Shown here one piece after another: positions 43,861-53,882 of a stretch of DNA of 64,000 bases (positions are counted from its first letter, which is position 1; each line of letters starts with the position of its first letter). The position numbers and the translations under genes were made by a program. The notes below the pieces were generated by a model, which had not been told where the DNA came from, searched no databases, and saw only the letters and a list, made by a program, of their open reading frames with translations. The stretch spans positions 1 to 64,000 of the forward strand of contig DAOSEC010000003.1 of assembly GCA_035362935.1 (NCBI GenBank). Reading direction: 5' to 3'. The stretch is from DAOSEC01 sp035362935 (GTDB taxonomy: Bacteria > Bacillota_I > Bacilli_A > ML615J-28 > CAG-313).

Positions 43861-46485
43861 ATGTTTAACGAACTTTTAAAACCAAAGTATGATTTTTTAG
43901 AGGTAGAACAAAACCGCTATCAGAGCTGGAATAAATCTGGCTATTTTAACTCTGGAGACATTACGAGAAAACCATATACCGTCGTAATCCCACCTCCAAA
44001 TGTCACAGGAAAGTTGCATTTAGGTCATGCATGGGATACCGCGTTACAAGATATCATCATTCGAAAAAAACGAATGGAAGGATATGACGCACTTTGGCTA
44101 CCTGGGATGGATCATGCTGGTATCGCAACCCAAGCCAAGATTGAAGAAAAATTACGAAAAGACGGAATCAGTCGTTACGATTTAGGTCGTGAGCGCTTTT
44201 TAGACGTAGCTTGGAGTTGGAAAGAAGAATATGCCCAAGCAATCAGAAGTCAATGGGCAACCTTAGGGTTATCTTTAGATTATAACAAAGAGCGCTTTAC
44301 ATTAGATGAAGGATTAAACGAGGCAGTCAATCATGTCTTTATCAAATTGTATGAAGAAGGATTGATTTACCGTGGATACCGCATTATCAACTGGGATTGC
44401 CAATCAAAAACGGCACTATCGAATGTTGAGGTAGAATACAAAGACATTGAAGGAGCATTCTATCATTTTAACTACCTATTAGAAGATGGAAGTGGACATT
44501 TGACGATTGCAACAACGCGTCCGGAAACGATGTTTGGGGATGTTGCGTTAATGGTTCATCCAGATGATACGAGATTTCAAGCTTATGTAGGAAAAAAAGT
44601 ATATATTCCAACGACAAACCGCTTGATACCGGTTATTACGGATCATTATGTTGATATGGAATTTGGAACTGGGGTTGTGAAAGTAACACCAGCTCACGAT
44701 CCAAATGACTTTGAAGTTGGCATAAGACACGGGTTAGACCAACCGCTTTGTATGGAAGAAGATGGCAAAATGAACGATCTTGCTGGTAACTATTCAGGGC
44801 TAGACCGATTTGCTTGTCGAAAACAATTGGTTGAGGATTTGCTTAAAGCAAACCAATGTCCAAAGATCGAAAAGATGATACACGCAGTTGGTCATAGTGA
44901 ACGTACTGGAGTGATTGTGGAACCAAGATTATCAAACCAATGGTTTGTTAAAATGGACGTATTGGCTCGTGATGTTGCGAATATGCAAGCAAGTAGCGAT
45001 ACGAAGATTCATTTTGTTCCGGAACGATTTGAAAAAACATTCCAAAACTGGGTCGATAACACCCAAGATTGGTGTATTTCAAGACAACTATGGTGGGGAC
45101 ACCGTATTCCTGCTTATTATAAGGATGATAACATTTACGTTGGTTTAACACCACCGGATGCAACTTGGGTTCAAGATGATGATGTCCTAGACACTTGGTT
45201 TTCAAGTGCGTTATGGCCGTTTTCAACCTTAGGTTGGCCACACGAGACTCCAGATTTATCAAGATACTTTCCAACCGATACGCTTGTCACTGGATATGAC
45301 ATCATATTCTTTTGGGTAGCTCGTATGGCGTTTCAATCCAAACACTTTATGAATAGCCGTCCGTTCAAACATGTGTTGATACATGGGCTCATTCGCGACG
45401 AACAAGGGAGAAAAATGTCAAAATCCCTCGGAAATGGTGTTGACCCAATGGACTTAGTAGAACAGTATGGAGCAGATAGTTTACGCTATTTTCTAACGAC
45501 CAATGCAAGTCCTGGACAAGATTTGCGATTTAGTGATGAAAAGATTGCATCAAGTTGGAATTACATCAATAAAATATGGAATATTTCACGCTTCATTCAA
45601 ATGAATTTAGATGCATTCAATTATCAAAATGAAGCGATCAATGAATCGATGTTATCCACAATTGACCGCTGGATTTTAAGCCAAATGAATGAATTAATCG
45701 ATACCGTAGACGATCTTTATGAACGATTTGAATTTGGTGAGTTAGCAAAACTGATTTACAATTTTGTATGGGACGATTTCGCAAGTTGGTATATTGAATT
45801 GACAAAAGTCGTATTTTCGACTGGGTCGCATGATCAAAAAATCAATACTTGTGCAGTTTTAAAACATGTGTTAACAACAATTTTAAAATTATTACACCCA
45901 ATCATTCCGTTTGTTACCGATGCAGTTTATGAAGTGTTCTATCAAACTTCAATTATGACTTCAGCATGGCCAACACCATTTGCCAATGTCAATGGGTATG
46001 ATACGGAACTTATGCGAGCATTGTTTGATACGATTACATCCGTTCGCAATATTCGTTCTCTGAAAAACGTGGTTCCAAGCAAACCAGTGGAGTTAATCCT
46101 TTCTGTAAGCGATCGAGCATTAAAAGAAGCGCTTATGAGTCATTCGAATTATTTGACGCGATTTACGAATGCAGATCCGCTTCGCATCACCAATCAATCC
46201 GATACCGCAGAAGATATGGTAGTTGAAGTTTTGACCAATGTTACGGTTATGATTCCATTATCTGGACTGATTGATGTGGAAAAAGAAATTGAAAAATTAG
46301 AAAACGATTTGGTAAAACTAGAAGAAGAAATCAAGCGAAGCAAACAAATGCTTGAAAATCCAAGATTTGTTGAAAAAGCTCCAGCACAAAAAGTAACATT
46401 AGAACAAGATAAATTAGATAATTACATACAACAGTTAGAAGAAACAAAAAAACGTATGCTTGAGATCAAAGCACTCAGAAAATAG
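43861..46485 (+). CDS. valS: Valine--tRNA ligase
   Basis: An 874-residue class I synthetase of normal length. HIGH-type motif HLGHAWD near 48-54, the editing domain with TTRPETMFGDVA, WWGHRIPAYY, the KMSKS motif with GRKMSKSLGNGVDP near 517-530, an anticodon-binding domain, and the C-terminal coiled coil (about 800-870) typical of ValRS. AGGAGG before the ATG. Regulated by the T-box leader. folC follows 11 bp after its stop. Confidence 0.97.
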   Translation: MFNELLKPKYDFLEVEQNRYQSWNKSGYFNSGDITRKPYTVVIPPPNVTGKLHLGHAWDTALQDIIIRKKRMEGYDALWLPGMDHAGIATQAKIEEKLRKDGISRYDLGRERFLDVAWSWKEEYAQAIRSQWATLGLSLDYNKERFTLDEGLNEAVNHVFIKLYEEGLIYRGYRIINWDCQSKTALSNVEVEYKDIEGAFYHFNYLLEDGSGHLTIATTRPETMFGDVALMVHPDDTRFQAYVGKKVYIPTTNRLIPVITDHYVDMEFGTGVVKVTPAHDPNDFEVGIRHGLDQPLCMEEDGKMNDLAGNYSGLDRFACRKQLVEDLLKANQCPKIEKMIHAVGHSERTGVIVEPRLSNQWFVKMDVLARDVANMQASSDTKIHFVPERFEKTFQNWVDNTQDWCISRQLWWGHRIPAYYKDDNIYVGLTPPDATWVQDDDVLDTWFSSALWPFSTLGWPHETPDLSRYFPTDTLVTGYDIIFFWVARMAFQSKHFMNSRPFKHVLIHGLIRDEQGRKMSKSLGNGVDPMDLVEQYGADSLRYFLTTNASPGQDLRFSDEKIASSWNYINKIWNISRFIQMNLDAFNYQNEAINESMLSTIDRWILSQMNELIDTVDDLYERFEFGELAKLIYNFVWDDFASWYIELTKVVFSTGSHDQKINTCAVLKHVLTTILKLLHPIIPFVTDAVYEVFYQTSIMTSAWPTPFANVNGYDTELMRALFDTITSVRNIRSLKNVVPSKPVELILSVSDRALKEALMSHSNYLTRFTNADPLRITNQSDTAEDMVVEVLTNVTVMIPLSGLIDVEKEIEKLENDLVKLEEEIKRSKQMLENPRFVEKAPAQKVTLEQDKLDNYIQQLEETKKRMLEIKALRK

Positions 46486-46496
46486 GTGAATACAAA

Positions 46497-47783
46497 TTGT
46501 TTACAAATGTACATGACTTAATTAGTTGGGTGGAACACCAAAGACGGTTCTCACCCAAAATGTCACTTGAAAAAGTACAAGCTTTATGTAAAGTTTATGG
46601 CAATCCACAAGAGTCGTTTCGTTCGATTCATGTTGGAGGAACCAATGGAAAGGGTTCCGTTACCGATTATTTAAAAAATATATGTTTAGAACATGGACTA
46701 CATGTTGGAACTTACATTTCTCCATTTGTCACTCGCTTTAACGAACGCATCACTTATGATGGGGTTGACATAAGTGATGAAGATTTTCTTCGCTATGGAA
46801 ACATTATTTTAAAACAGTATCCTGAAATTGAACGTTTGGGCATTGAACTTCCAACCTTCTTTGAATTTGTTACCATTTTAGCATATCTTTATTTTAAAGA
46901 TATCAAAGAGCTCGATTTGGTTATTTTCGAAGTGGGACTTGGTGGGCTCTTAGATGCAACCAACGTCATCAAACCGATGTTATCGATTATTACAAACATT
47001 TCCTATGACCATATGAATGTATTAGGAAACACCCTAGAAAGCATTGCGATGAACAAACTTGGAATCGTAAAACCCGGAGTTGCCTTAATCAGCGGCGTAA
47101 AAGAACCATTCTTACGCACATTGTTCCAAGAAGTTGCATCGAACAAAGGGTCAAATTGTACCTTTGTGGATTATGAGGCTCTTACGATCAAAGAGATAAG
47201 TTTGCAACAAACGCTATTTTCCTACAAACACCATAAGGATGTCGCCCTGCAAATGAAGGGATCACATCAAGCGGAAAATGCTAGTTTGGTGTTAGAAGCG
47301 ATTGATTACTTAAATCAAAAAAGTAATTTCAAGTTTTCTTTGGAAAAATGTTATCAAGGGCTACAAAAAACACACTGGGTTGGTCGACTTGAGACCGTTT
47401 GTTCCAACCCAATCATTTTACTAGATGGTGCACACAACATTGATGGTGTCAAACGATTGAGCGAATTTATCTCTTCGGTAAAACAAGATAAATTTGTGAC
47501 ATTGGTATTTGCGGTATCAGCAGACAAAGAAAAAGATAAGATGATTCATCAACTAGAACCAGTGGTCGATGAGATTATATTCACGCAGTTTGCATATGAA
47601 CGCAGCGACAAAGCGAACTTAATCTATGAACTTTCAACTCATCCAAATAAACGAGTGTGTTCGAATGTCGATGAGATTATCAATGAAGTGAGCAAACAAA
47701 CGGATCACTTAATTGTGTTCGCTGGTAGTTTGTATTTTGTAAGTGAGGTACGGCCAAAACTCTTAGCCCTGAATCAAAGATAA
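46497..47783 (+). CDS. folC: Folylpolyglutamate synthase / dihydrofolate synthase
   Basis: A 428-residue Mur-ligase-fold enzyme that adds glutamate to folates. P-loop HVGGTNGKGSVTDYL near 46-60, TYISPFVTRFNERI, VIFEVGLGGLLDATN, DHMNVLGNT and the C-terminal LDGAHNIDG. I chose TTG 46497, seven bases after AGGTGA, because no ATG is in frame nearby. The order valS-folC-radC is common in Firmicutes. Confidence 0.94.
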   Translation: MFTNVHDLISWVEHQRRFSPKMSLEKVQALCKVYGNPQESFRSIHVGGTNGKGSVTDYLKNICLEHGLHVGTYISPFVTRFNERITYDGVDISDEDFLRYGNIILKQYPEIERLGIELPTFFEFVTILAYLYFKDIKELDLVIFEVGLGGLLDATNVIKPMLSIITNISYDHMNVLGNTLESIAMNKLGIVKPGVALISGVKEPFLRTLFQEVASNKGSNCTFVDYEALTIKEISLQQTLFSYKHHKDVALQMKGSHQAENASLVLEAIDYLNQKSNFKFSLEKCYQGLQKTHWVGRLETVCSNPIILLDGAHNIDGVKRLSEFISSVKQDKFVTLVFAVSADKEKDKMIHQLEPVVDEIIFTQFAYERSDKANLIYELSTHPNKRVCSNVDEIINEVSKQTDHLIVFAGSLYFVSEVRPKLLALNQR

Positions 47784-47799
47784 AAGGAGTACATAGAGT

Positions 47800-48477
47800 T
47801 TGAAATTAATGATCAAAGAAATGCCTGAAGTAGACCGACCGCGTGAGCGACTCATCTATCACGGAGCAGAGCATTTAGCAACCCATGAGCTATTAGCCAT
47901 TTTATTAAGGACTGGTTCGAAACAAGAATCAGTCCTTGATTTGGCAAAACGAGTGTTACAAGTTGTCGAAGAACTAGAAACCTTAAATGAAATGACCGTT
48001 CATGAGTTAATGGCAATCAAAGGGATTGGCATGGCAAAAGCAGTTGAAATTTTAGCTGCGATTGAACTAGGTTCAAGAATCAAGCAAGCAAGCGGAACAA
48101 AGAAAAAAGTCACGACTCCAGAAGATGTGTATAAATTAGTCAAAGACGAACTGATCCATAAAGATCAAGAGTATTTGATAGCAATTTATTTAAACGTCAA
48201 AAGTGAAGTGATCATGAAAAAGACGATTTATATTGGAACAATTAACGCAACCATCATACATCCACGTGAAATTTTCAAATGGGCGTATAAATATTCAAGT
48301 TTTGCGATTATATTGTGTCACAATCATCCCACTGGTGATCCAACACCGAGCAATGAAGATATTGAGATGACGAAAAAGTTAATGGCTGTTGGAGAGACAA
48401 TGGGAATTAAAGTGATTGATCATGTTGTGGTTGCGAAAAAAGGGTATTATTCGATTGGAAATCGACGTCATTTATAA
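47800..48477 (+). CDS. radC: RadC family (JAB/MPN domain) protein
   Basis: A 225-residue protein with an N-terminal helix-hairpin-helix (about 50-80, MAIKGIGMAKAVEILAAIEL) and the JAMM metal motif HNHPTGDPTPSNED near 172-185. The preceding Glu is probably in the EYLIAIYLN segment. Despite its name, a DNA repair role for RadC is not established. The start is TTG 47800, ten bases after AAAGGAG; an ATG three codons later would have poor spacing. Confidence 0.93.
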   Translation: MKLMIKEMPEVDRPRERLIYHGAEHLATHELLAILLRTGSKQESVLDLAKRVLQVVEELETLNEMTVHELMAIKGIGMAKAVEILAAIELGSRIKQASGTKKKVTTPEDVYKLVKDELIHKDQEYLIAIYLNVKSEVIMKKTIYIGTINATIIHPREIFKWAYKYSSFAIILCHNHPTGDPTPSNEDIEMTKKLMAVGETMGIKVIDHVVVAKKGYYSIGNRRHL

Positions 48478-48510
48478 AACGCTTTCATAGAATACCGGTT
48501 CACATTTGTT

Positions 48511-48539
48511 TTGAAATTTGATGCCTAACATGTTATAAT
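48511..48539 (+). promoter_or_regulatory. Promoter of ppdK
   Basis: TTGAAA (48511-48516), 17-bp spacer, TATAAT (48534-48539). The strong promoter fits a highly expressed glycolytic gene. Confidence 0.82.
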
Positions 48540-48587
48540 ATTTATAAGTGTAACATACACAGATAAAGGAAAGGAAGATTAAAAAAG

Positions 48588-51212
48588 ATGACTAAATTTG
48601 TTTACTTATTTAGAGAAGGTAATGCTTCTATGAAAAATCTTTTGGGTGGTAAGGGTGCGAACTTAGCAGAAATGACTAGTTTAGGGTTACCAGTTCCAGA
48701 AGGATTTACAGTTTCAACCGAAGCTTGTACCAAATACTATCAAGATGGTAAAAAAATGTCGCAAGAAGTCGTAGATCAAATTTTCGCCTCGCTTGCTGAT
48801 GTCGAACGAACACAAGGAAAAAAATTAGGAGATCCGAAAAATCCGCTACTCGTATCGGTACGAAGTGGTTCTAGAGCGTCTATGCCTGGGATGATGGATA
48901 CGATTTTAAATCTAGGATTAAATAGTGAAACAGTTGAAGGATTAGCCGCCTTAACAGGAAATCCTCGTTTTGCGTTTGACTCATACCGTCGTTTTATTCA
49001 AATGTTTGCTGATGTTGTAATGGACGTTGAAAAAAACAATTTTGAAAAATTACTAGAAGCGATGAAAGAAGAAAAAGGAGTTCATTTAGATACCGAACTC
49101 GATGCAGCAGATTTAAGAAAATTAGTAGGACAATTCTTAGTATTATACAAGAAATTAAAAGGGGAAGATTTCCCACAAGATCCAAAAGTTCAATTAATCG
49201 AAGCAGTCAAAGCGGTATTCCGTTCATGGGACAACCCAAGAGCAAACGTATACCGTCGTTTGAATAACATTCCATATGACTGGGGAACAGCGGTAAACGT
49301 TCAAGCCATGGTATTTGGAAACATGGGAGATGATTCAGGTACAGGTGTTGCCTTTTCACGTAACCCAGCAACAGGGGAAGCTGAATTATACGGAGAATAT
49401 CTATTCAATGCCCAAGGGGAAGATGTTGTTGCCGGAATTCGTACACCAAAACCAATTAGTGAATTAAGAGTAGACAATCCTGCATTGTATGAAGAATTTG
49501 CGAATGTTGCGAAAAAACTAGAAGCACATTACAAAGATATGCAAGATATGGAATTTACAATTGAAAAAGGTAAATTATACATGTTACAAACTCGTAACGG
49601 GAAACGTACTGCTCAAGCTGCGTTAAAAGTTGCGATTGACTTGGTAAACGAAGGTGTATTAACGAAAAAAGAAGCGGTTTTAAAAGTAGAACCAAAATCG
49701 TTAGACGCGTTACTTCATCCAATGTTTGATCAAGCAGCACTGAAAAAAGCAAAACCAATTACAAAAGGGTTAAATGCTTCACCAGGTGCAGCAAGTGGAA
49801 CCATCGTGTTCACTGCTGAAAAAGCAAAAGAGTTAAATGCAAAAGGTAAAAAAGTAATCTTAGTACGTTTGGAAACATCACCTGAAGACATCGAAGGTAT
49901 GGTTGTTTCTCAAGGTATTTTAACTGCTCGTGGTGGTATGACTTCTCATGCAGCCGTAGTAGCACGTGGTATGGGAACATGCTGTGTTGCTGGAGCAGGT
50001 GAAGTAAAAGTAAACGAAGAAGAAAAATTCATGGTTGTCAATGGCGTTCGATATAACGAAGGTCATGCAATTTCATTGGACGGATCAACTGGTTATGTTT
50101 ACGGAGAAGCAATTCCAACCGTAGCAGCATCGATCTCTGGTGATTTTGGAACATTAATGGCATGGGCAGATGAGTTTAGAGCCTTAAAGGTAAGAACCAA
50201 TGCCGACAACCCAAGAGATTCTAAAGTTGCAGTTAGCTTTGGAGCAGAAGGAATCGGACTTTGCCGTACAGAACATATGTTCTTTGAAGCAGACCGAATC
50301 AAATCAGTTCGTGAAATGATTGTTGCGAAAAACGAAGCAGACCGTAGAGCAGCATTAGAAAAATTACTTCCTTACCAAAGACAAGACTTTGTTGAGATTT
50401 ATGAAGTGATGAAAGATTTACCAGTAACCATCCGTTACTTAGATCCACCACTACATGAATTCTTACCACATACCGATGCAGAAATCGCTGATTTAGCAAA
50501 CGATTTAGGCATTACGTTTGCTGAATTAAAAGCAACTGTTGAAGAATTACATGAGTTCAACCCAATGTTAGGTCATCGTGGATGCCGCTTAACTGTGACA
50601 TATCCTGAAATTGCAGAAATGCAAACAAGAGCTGTCATTGAAGCAGCCATCATTGTGAACCAAAAAGGTGGACATGTAAAACCAGAAATTATGATTCCAC
50701 TTGTTGGAGAAATCAAAGAATACAACTATGTGAAAGAATTTGTTGTGAAAACTGCCGAAAAAGTTATGGCAGAAAAAGGCGTACGAGTTGATTACATCGT
50801 TGGTACGATGATTGAAGTTCCAAGAGCTGCCTTAACAGCGGATGAAATTGCATCCAGTGCGGAATTCTTTAGTTTTGGAACAAACGACTTAACACAAATG
50901 ACATTCGGATTTAGTCGAGATGATGCAGGGAAATTCTTAGAAGATTACTATACGAAAAAAGTATTCGAACAAGATCCATTTGCACATGTTGACACCAAAG
51001 GTGTTGGAAAACTAATGAAGATGGCATGTGAGTTAGGTAGAGGTGTTCGTCCAAACCTTAAATTAGGTATTTGTGGAGAACATGGTGGAGATCCACTTTC
51101 TGTTGAATTCTGTCATGCAATTGGACTAGATTATGTATCATGCTCACCATTTAGAGTTCCAATCGCTCGTTTGGCTGCAGCACATGCAAACATCTTAAAT
51201 CCAAGAAAATAA
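48588..51212 (+). CDS. ppdK: Pyruvate, phosphate dikinase
   Basis: An 874-residue enzyme that interconverts PEP/AMP/PPi with pyruvate/ATP/Pi. N-terminal ATP-grasp domain (GGKGANLAEMTSLGLPVPEGF; VSVRSGSRASMPGMMDTILN), the phosphohistidine domain with GGMTSHAAVVARGMGTCCV (His in TSHA) and the C-terminal PEP-binding TIM barrel (GIGLCRTEHMFFE; GICGEHGGDP with the catalytic Cys). It probably replaces or supplements pyruvate kinase and conserves energy as PPi-linked glycolysis. Codon choice looks optimised and more uniform than in neighbours, consistent with high expression. Confidence 0.97.
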   Translation: MTKFVYLFREGNASMKNLLGGKGANLAEMTSLGLPVPEGFTVSTEACTKYYQDGKKMSQEVVDQIFASLADVERTQGKKLGDPKNPLLVSVRSGSRASMPGMMDTILNLGLNSETVEGLAALTGNPRFAFDSYRRFIQMFADVVMDVEKNNFEKLLEAMKEEKGVHLDTELDAADLRKLVGQFLVLYKKLKGEDFPQDPKVQLIEAVKAVFRSWDNPRANVYRRLNNIPYDWGTAVNVQAMVFGNMGDDSGTGVAFSRNPATGEAELYGEYLFNAQGEDVVAGIRTPKPISELRVDNPALYEEFANVAKKLEAHYKDMQDMEFTIEKGKLYMLQTRNGKRTAQAALKVAIDLVNEGVLTKKEAVLKVEPKSLDALLHPMFDQAALKKAKPITKGLNASPGAASGTIVFTAEKAKELNAKGKKVILVRLETSPEDIEGMVVSQGILTARGGMTSHAAVVARGMGTCCVAGAGEVKVNEEEKFMVVNGVRYNEGHAISLDGSTGYVYGEAIPTVAASISGDFGTLMAWADEFRALKVRTNADNPRDSKVAVSFGAEGIGLCRTEHMFFEADRIKSVREMIVAKNEADRRAALEKLLPYQRQDFVEIYEVMKDLPVTIRYLDPPLHEFLPHTDAEIADLANDLGITFAELKATVEELHEFNPMLGHRGCRLTVTYPEIAEMQTRAVIEAAIIVNQKGGHVKPEIMIPLVGEIKEYNYVKEFVVKTAEKVMAEKGVRVDYIVGTMIEVPRAALTADEIASSAEFFSFGTNDLTQMTFGFSRDDAGKFLEDYYTKKVFEQDPFAHVDTKGVGKLMKMACELGRGVRPNLKLGICGEHGGDPLSVEFCHAIGLDYVSCSPFRVPIARLAAAHANILNPRK

Positions 51213-51223
51213 GGATATTTTTG

Positions 51224-51253
51224 AAAATGAGGTTTTATAAACCTCATTTTTTA
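51224..51253 (+). terminator. Terminator of ppdK
   Basis: AAAATGAGGTTT (51224-51235) pairs with AAACCTCATTTT (51239-51250), then TT-rich tail. Confidence 0.88.
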
Positions 51254-51311
51254 TATTTTACCAATAAAATCAATGTTTCAAACGTATATATAGTGTAAAG
51301 AGGTGAACCAT

Positions 51312-53258
51312 ATGAAATGGAATAAACTTATTCTTGTATTTATTATCATGTTTACACTAATGCTATCAGGATGCACGCGCCTTCGTCCTCCTGTGAATGT
51401 CAAAGCAGATTTAGGTCTCAATCAAGTTCGAGATATGGAAGATTTGAAAACGTTATTGTCAAAACAAAATACTCGATTTGGGTATGATCTGTTTTCGATC
51501 TTTGGTGCTCGAAATGATGCTGGGATGGATGCAGCACCAGAATCCAAAGAATCTGAAAGTGGTGGTTCACATTCCACGACAAATGTCCAAGTTGATGGAG
51601 TGGATGAAGGAGACATCATTAAAACCGACGGAAATAGAATTTATTACATCACATATGATCGATTGAGAGTTGTTGATTTAAATGGAGACGGTACGATGCA
51701 ACTCGCATTAAACGTTCAACTCGATTCGGTTGAACAAACAGCGTATCGCTATTCCTATTTTCATGATTTATACGTTACAGACCGTTATTTGGTTGTAATT
51801 GGTCAAACTTGGTATTATACCTATTATGATATTAATGGTACAATTAAAGGTTCTGACATAGATAGTAGTATCGAACCAGGATTTGCTGGATTATACGCAA
51901 TGTCTACACCAGTAACACTCATCTATTTATATGACATTCAAACACTTGAACAAGTAAAAACAATTGAAACCAGTGGTTATTATTTAACTTCACGTTTGAT
52001 TGAAGATAGTTTGTATCTAATGACCAATCATTATTCTTGGTATGGTTATAACAATGAAACAAATTATGATCCAAGACCTTGGTATAAAGTAGATGATGAA
52101 TTATCCGTTCCTAAGTTTACTGACATTAAATATGTACCTGGAATGTATTATCAATCCTTTACCTCTATTGTTTCTTTAAAGTTATCGGAAGAAATTACAG
52201 TGAACCAACAAGTGTTTTTAGGTAGAGCAAGTTGGGGACAAGTCTATATGAATCATAACCGATTATACTTTGCATCTACAGATTATGAATATGATATTCT
52301 AGGTGGATATAAACAAATTGGTACATTGATTGCGTATGAACTTAATCATAGCGAAGCAACCGTTTCTTATGGTGGAGCAGGAACGTATCGTGGTTATATC
52401 ATCAATCAATTTGCGATGGATGAAAACGATGGTTACATGCGAATTGTCACAACCGAAGGTTGGGGGGATTCTGTGAAAAATCGTTTGTATGTCTTTGAGC
52501 CAATCTTAGAAGGAAGCAAAAAAGTATTAAAAGAAGTTGCTGGAATCTTTGAGGGAATCGGAAAACCAAGAGAAACGGTAAGAAGTGTTCGTTTCAACAA
52601 TTTCAAAGAAATTGTTACTATCGTAACCTATGAACAAACAGATCCGTTTTATACGATTGATTTAAGTGACCCTTATAATCCTGTAATCCGCGGAGCACTT
52701 GAAGTAACTGGATTTAGCTTATACCAACACCCATGGACCGAAAACTTGGTAATTGGGATCGGACAAGAAGCAGAAGGAACAATGATCACTGGATTAAAAC
52801 TAGCGCTTTATGACATTACTGATATTGACAATCCAATTGAAGTAGGACAACCACTCATTCTTCCAAACAACAATAACTCATGGGTTTGGAGTGAGGCACT
52901 CTATAATCACAAATCAATCTTAATTGCGAAAGAATACAATATGATAGGATTTAGTGTTTATCAATCTCGTTGGTTCGAATCCTATTACGCTCAAAACAAT
53001 GATTATGTCTTGTTTGATATTGACGTAAATAGTGCGACCCCAATCACCATCAAACAAGTAATCTCTCACTACCCAATCTTTACCGAGACAAATCCTACTC
53101 AAGACTCATATTACAACTCCTATAACTACAGCATTGAACGTTCTGTTTATGCGAATGGATATTTATATGCGATTTCAAGTGAAGCAGTAACGTCACATAC
53201 GTTAGTTGGTGAGTTTACGCAAGTATCTAGATTATTATTCCAATCTCCTACAAACTAG
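51312..53258 (+). CDS. Beta-propeller domain lipoprotein
   Basis: A 648-residue secreted protein with lipobox FTLMLSGC (Cys about 22), placed on the outer face of the membrane. It has the signature of the bacterial beta-propeller family PF09826: TTNVQVDGVDEGDIIKTDG near 90-108, then repeated strand clusters such as RLRVVDLNGDG, YLVVIGQTWY, PVTLIYLYDIQ and RNRLYVFEP-like blades. Function unknown; relatives are surface-exposed and may bind protein or polymer. ATG 51312 follows AGAGGTG. A duplicated 26-bp element spans its stop codon. An ECF sigma factor gene follows with its own promoter. Confidence 0.82.
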   Translation: MKWNKLILVFIIMFTLMLSGCTRLRPPVNVKADLGLNQVRDMEDLKTLLSKQNTRFGYDLFSIFGARNDAGMDAAPESKESESGGSHSTTNVQVDGVDEGDIIKTDGNRIYYITYDRLRVVDLNGDGTMQLALNVQLDSVEQTAYRYSYFHDLYVTDRYLVVIGQTWYYTYYDINGTIKGSDIDSSIEPGFAGLYAMSTPVTLIYLYDIQTLEQVKTIETSGYYLTSRLIEDSLYLMTNHYSWYGYNNETNYDPRPWYKVDDELSVPKFTDIKYVPGMYYQSFTSIVSLKLSEEITVNQQVFLGRASWGQVYMNHNRLYFASTDYEYDILGGYKQIGTLIAYELNHSEATVSYGGAGTYRGYIINQFAMDENDGYMRIVTTEGWGDSVKNRLYVFEPILEGSKKVLKEVAGIFEGIGKPRETVRSVRFNNFKEIVTIVTYEQTDPFYTIDLSDPYNPVIRGALEVTGFSLYQHPWTENLVIGIGQEAEGTMITGLKLALYDITDIDNPIEVGQPLILPNNNNSWVWSEALYNHKSILIAKEYNMIGFSVYQSRWFESYYAQNNDYVLFDIDVNSATPITIKQVISHYPIFTETNPTQDSYYNSYNYSIERSVYANGYLYAISSEAVTSHTLVGEFTQVSRLLFQSPTN

Positions 53259-53299
53259 CAACAATATTGTTATGTACAAACTAGCAACAATATTGTTAT
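53249..53299 (+). repeat. Tandem 26-bp duplication over a stop codon
   Basis: The block from TACAAACTAGCAACAATATT.. at 53249 recurs at 53275 with 25 identical bases. Each copy contains the TAG stop of the upstream gene and the perfect palindrome AACAATATTGTT. Confidence 0.9.
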
Positions 53300-53302
53300 C
53301 TA

Positions 53303-53331
53303 TTGTGGGTTAGAAGAATTCATGCTATAAT
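53303..53331 (+). promoter_or_regulatory. Promoter of the ECF sigma operon
   Basis: TTGTGG (53303-53308), 17-bp spacer, TATAAT (53326-53331). The spacer holds GGTTAGAAGAATTCAT, which recurs within the first codons of the sigma gene (53373-53388). The -10 looks like a sigma-A site, so autoregulation is not obvious. Confidence 0.6.
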
Positions 53332-53365
53332 GATTTATAATTCATAAGGGTTAGGAGATCTCATT

Positions 53366-53866
53366 ATGGCTAGGTTAGAAGAATTCATTGAGGGGTTAAT
53401 CCTCAAAGACGAGGAATCATTTGAACAGATTTATAATGAGACGAAACATTCGGTGTATGCATTGATTGTTTCGATTGTGAAAAATAAGGCAGATGCAGAA
53501 GACATTATGCAGGACACTTACATTAAAATGATTGCTTCGATTCACATGTATCAGCCAAAGTATCCATTCAAGAATTGGATTCTAACGATTGCGAAAAACC
53601 TAGCCATTGATTTTCTAAGAAAAAAACAATTTACAACTATTATAGGACTTGAGGACTTTGAATACATCGTCCCAAGTAAGGATATTAGTCCTCAACTAGC
53701 GCTTGAAATCAACGAGCAGCTCAATAAAATGACCGATATCGAACGCCAAATCTTTTTATTACATGTTGTGGATGACTTAAAACACAAAGAGATTGCGGCA
53801 ATCCTAAATAAGCCACTTGGTACCATTCTTTGGCACTATCAAAAAGCGCTCAAGAAAGTAAAGTGA
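53366..53866 (+). CDS. ECF-type RNA polymerase sigma factor
   Basis: A 166-residue sigma-70 family protein with only regions 2 and 4. Region 2 is at about 20-90 (NKADAEDIMQDTYIKMIASI and YPFKNWILTIAKNLAIDFLRKK). Region 4 is at about 110-160 (MTDIERQIFLLHVVDDLKHKEIAAILNKPLGTILWHYQKALK). It should direct a small stress or envelope regulon. The downstream gene, 16 bp away behind AAAGGAGGTG, encodes a membrane protein that may be its regulator. Confidence 0.9.
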   Translation: MARLEEFIEGLILKDEESFEQIYNETKHSVYALIVSIVKNKADAEDIMQDTYIKMIASIHMYQPKYPFKNWILTIAKNLAIDFLRKKQFTTIIGLEDFEYIVPSKDISPQLALEINEQLNKMTDIERQIFLLHVVDDLKHKEIAAILNKPLGTILWHYQKALKKVK

Positions 53867-53882
53867 AAGGAGGTGTCCATAG

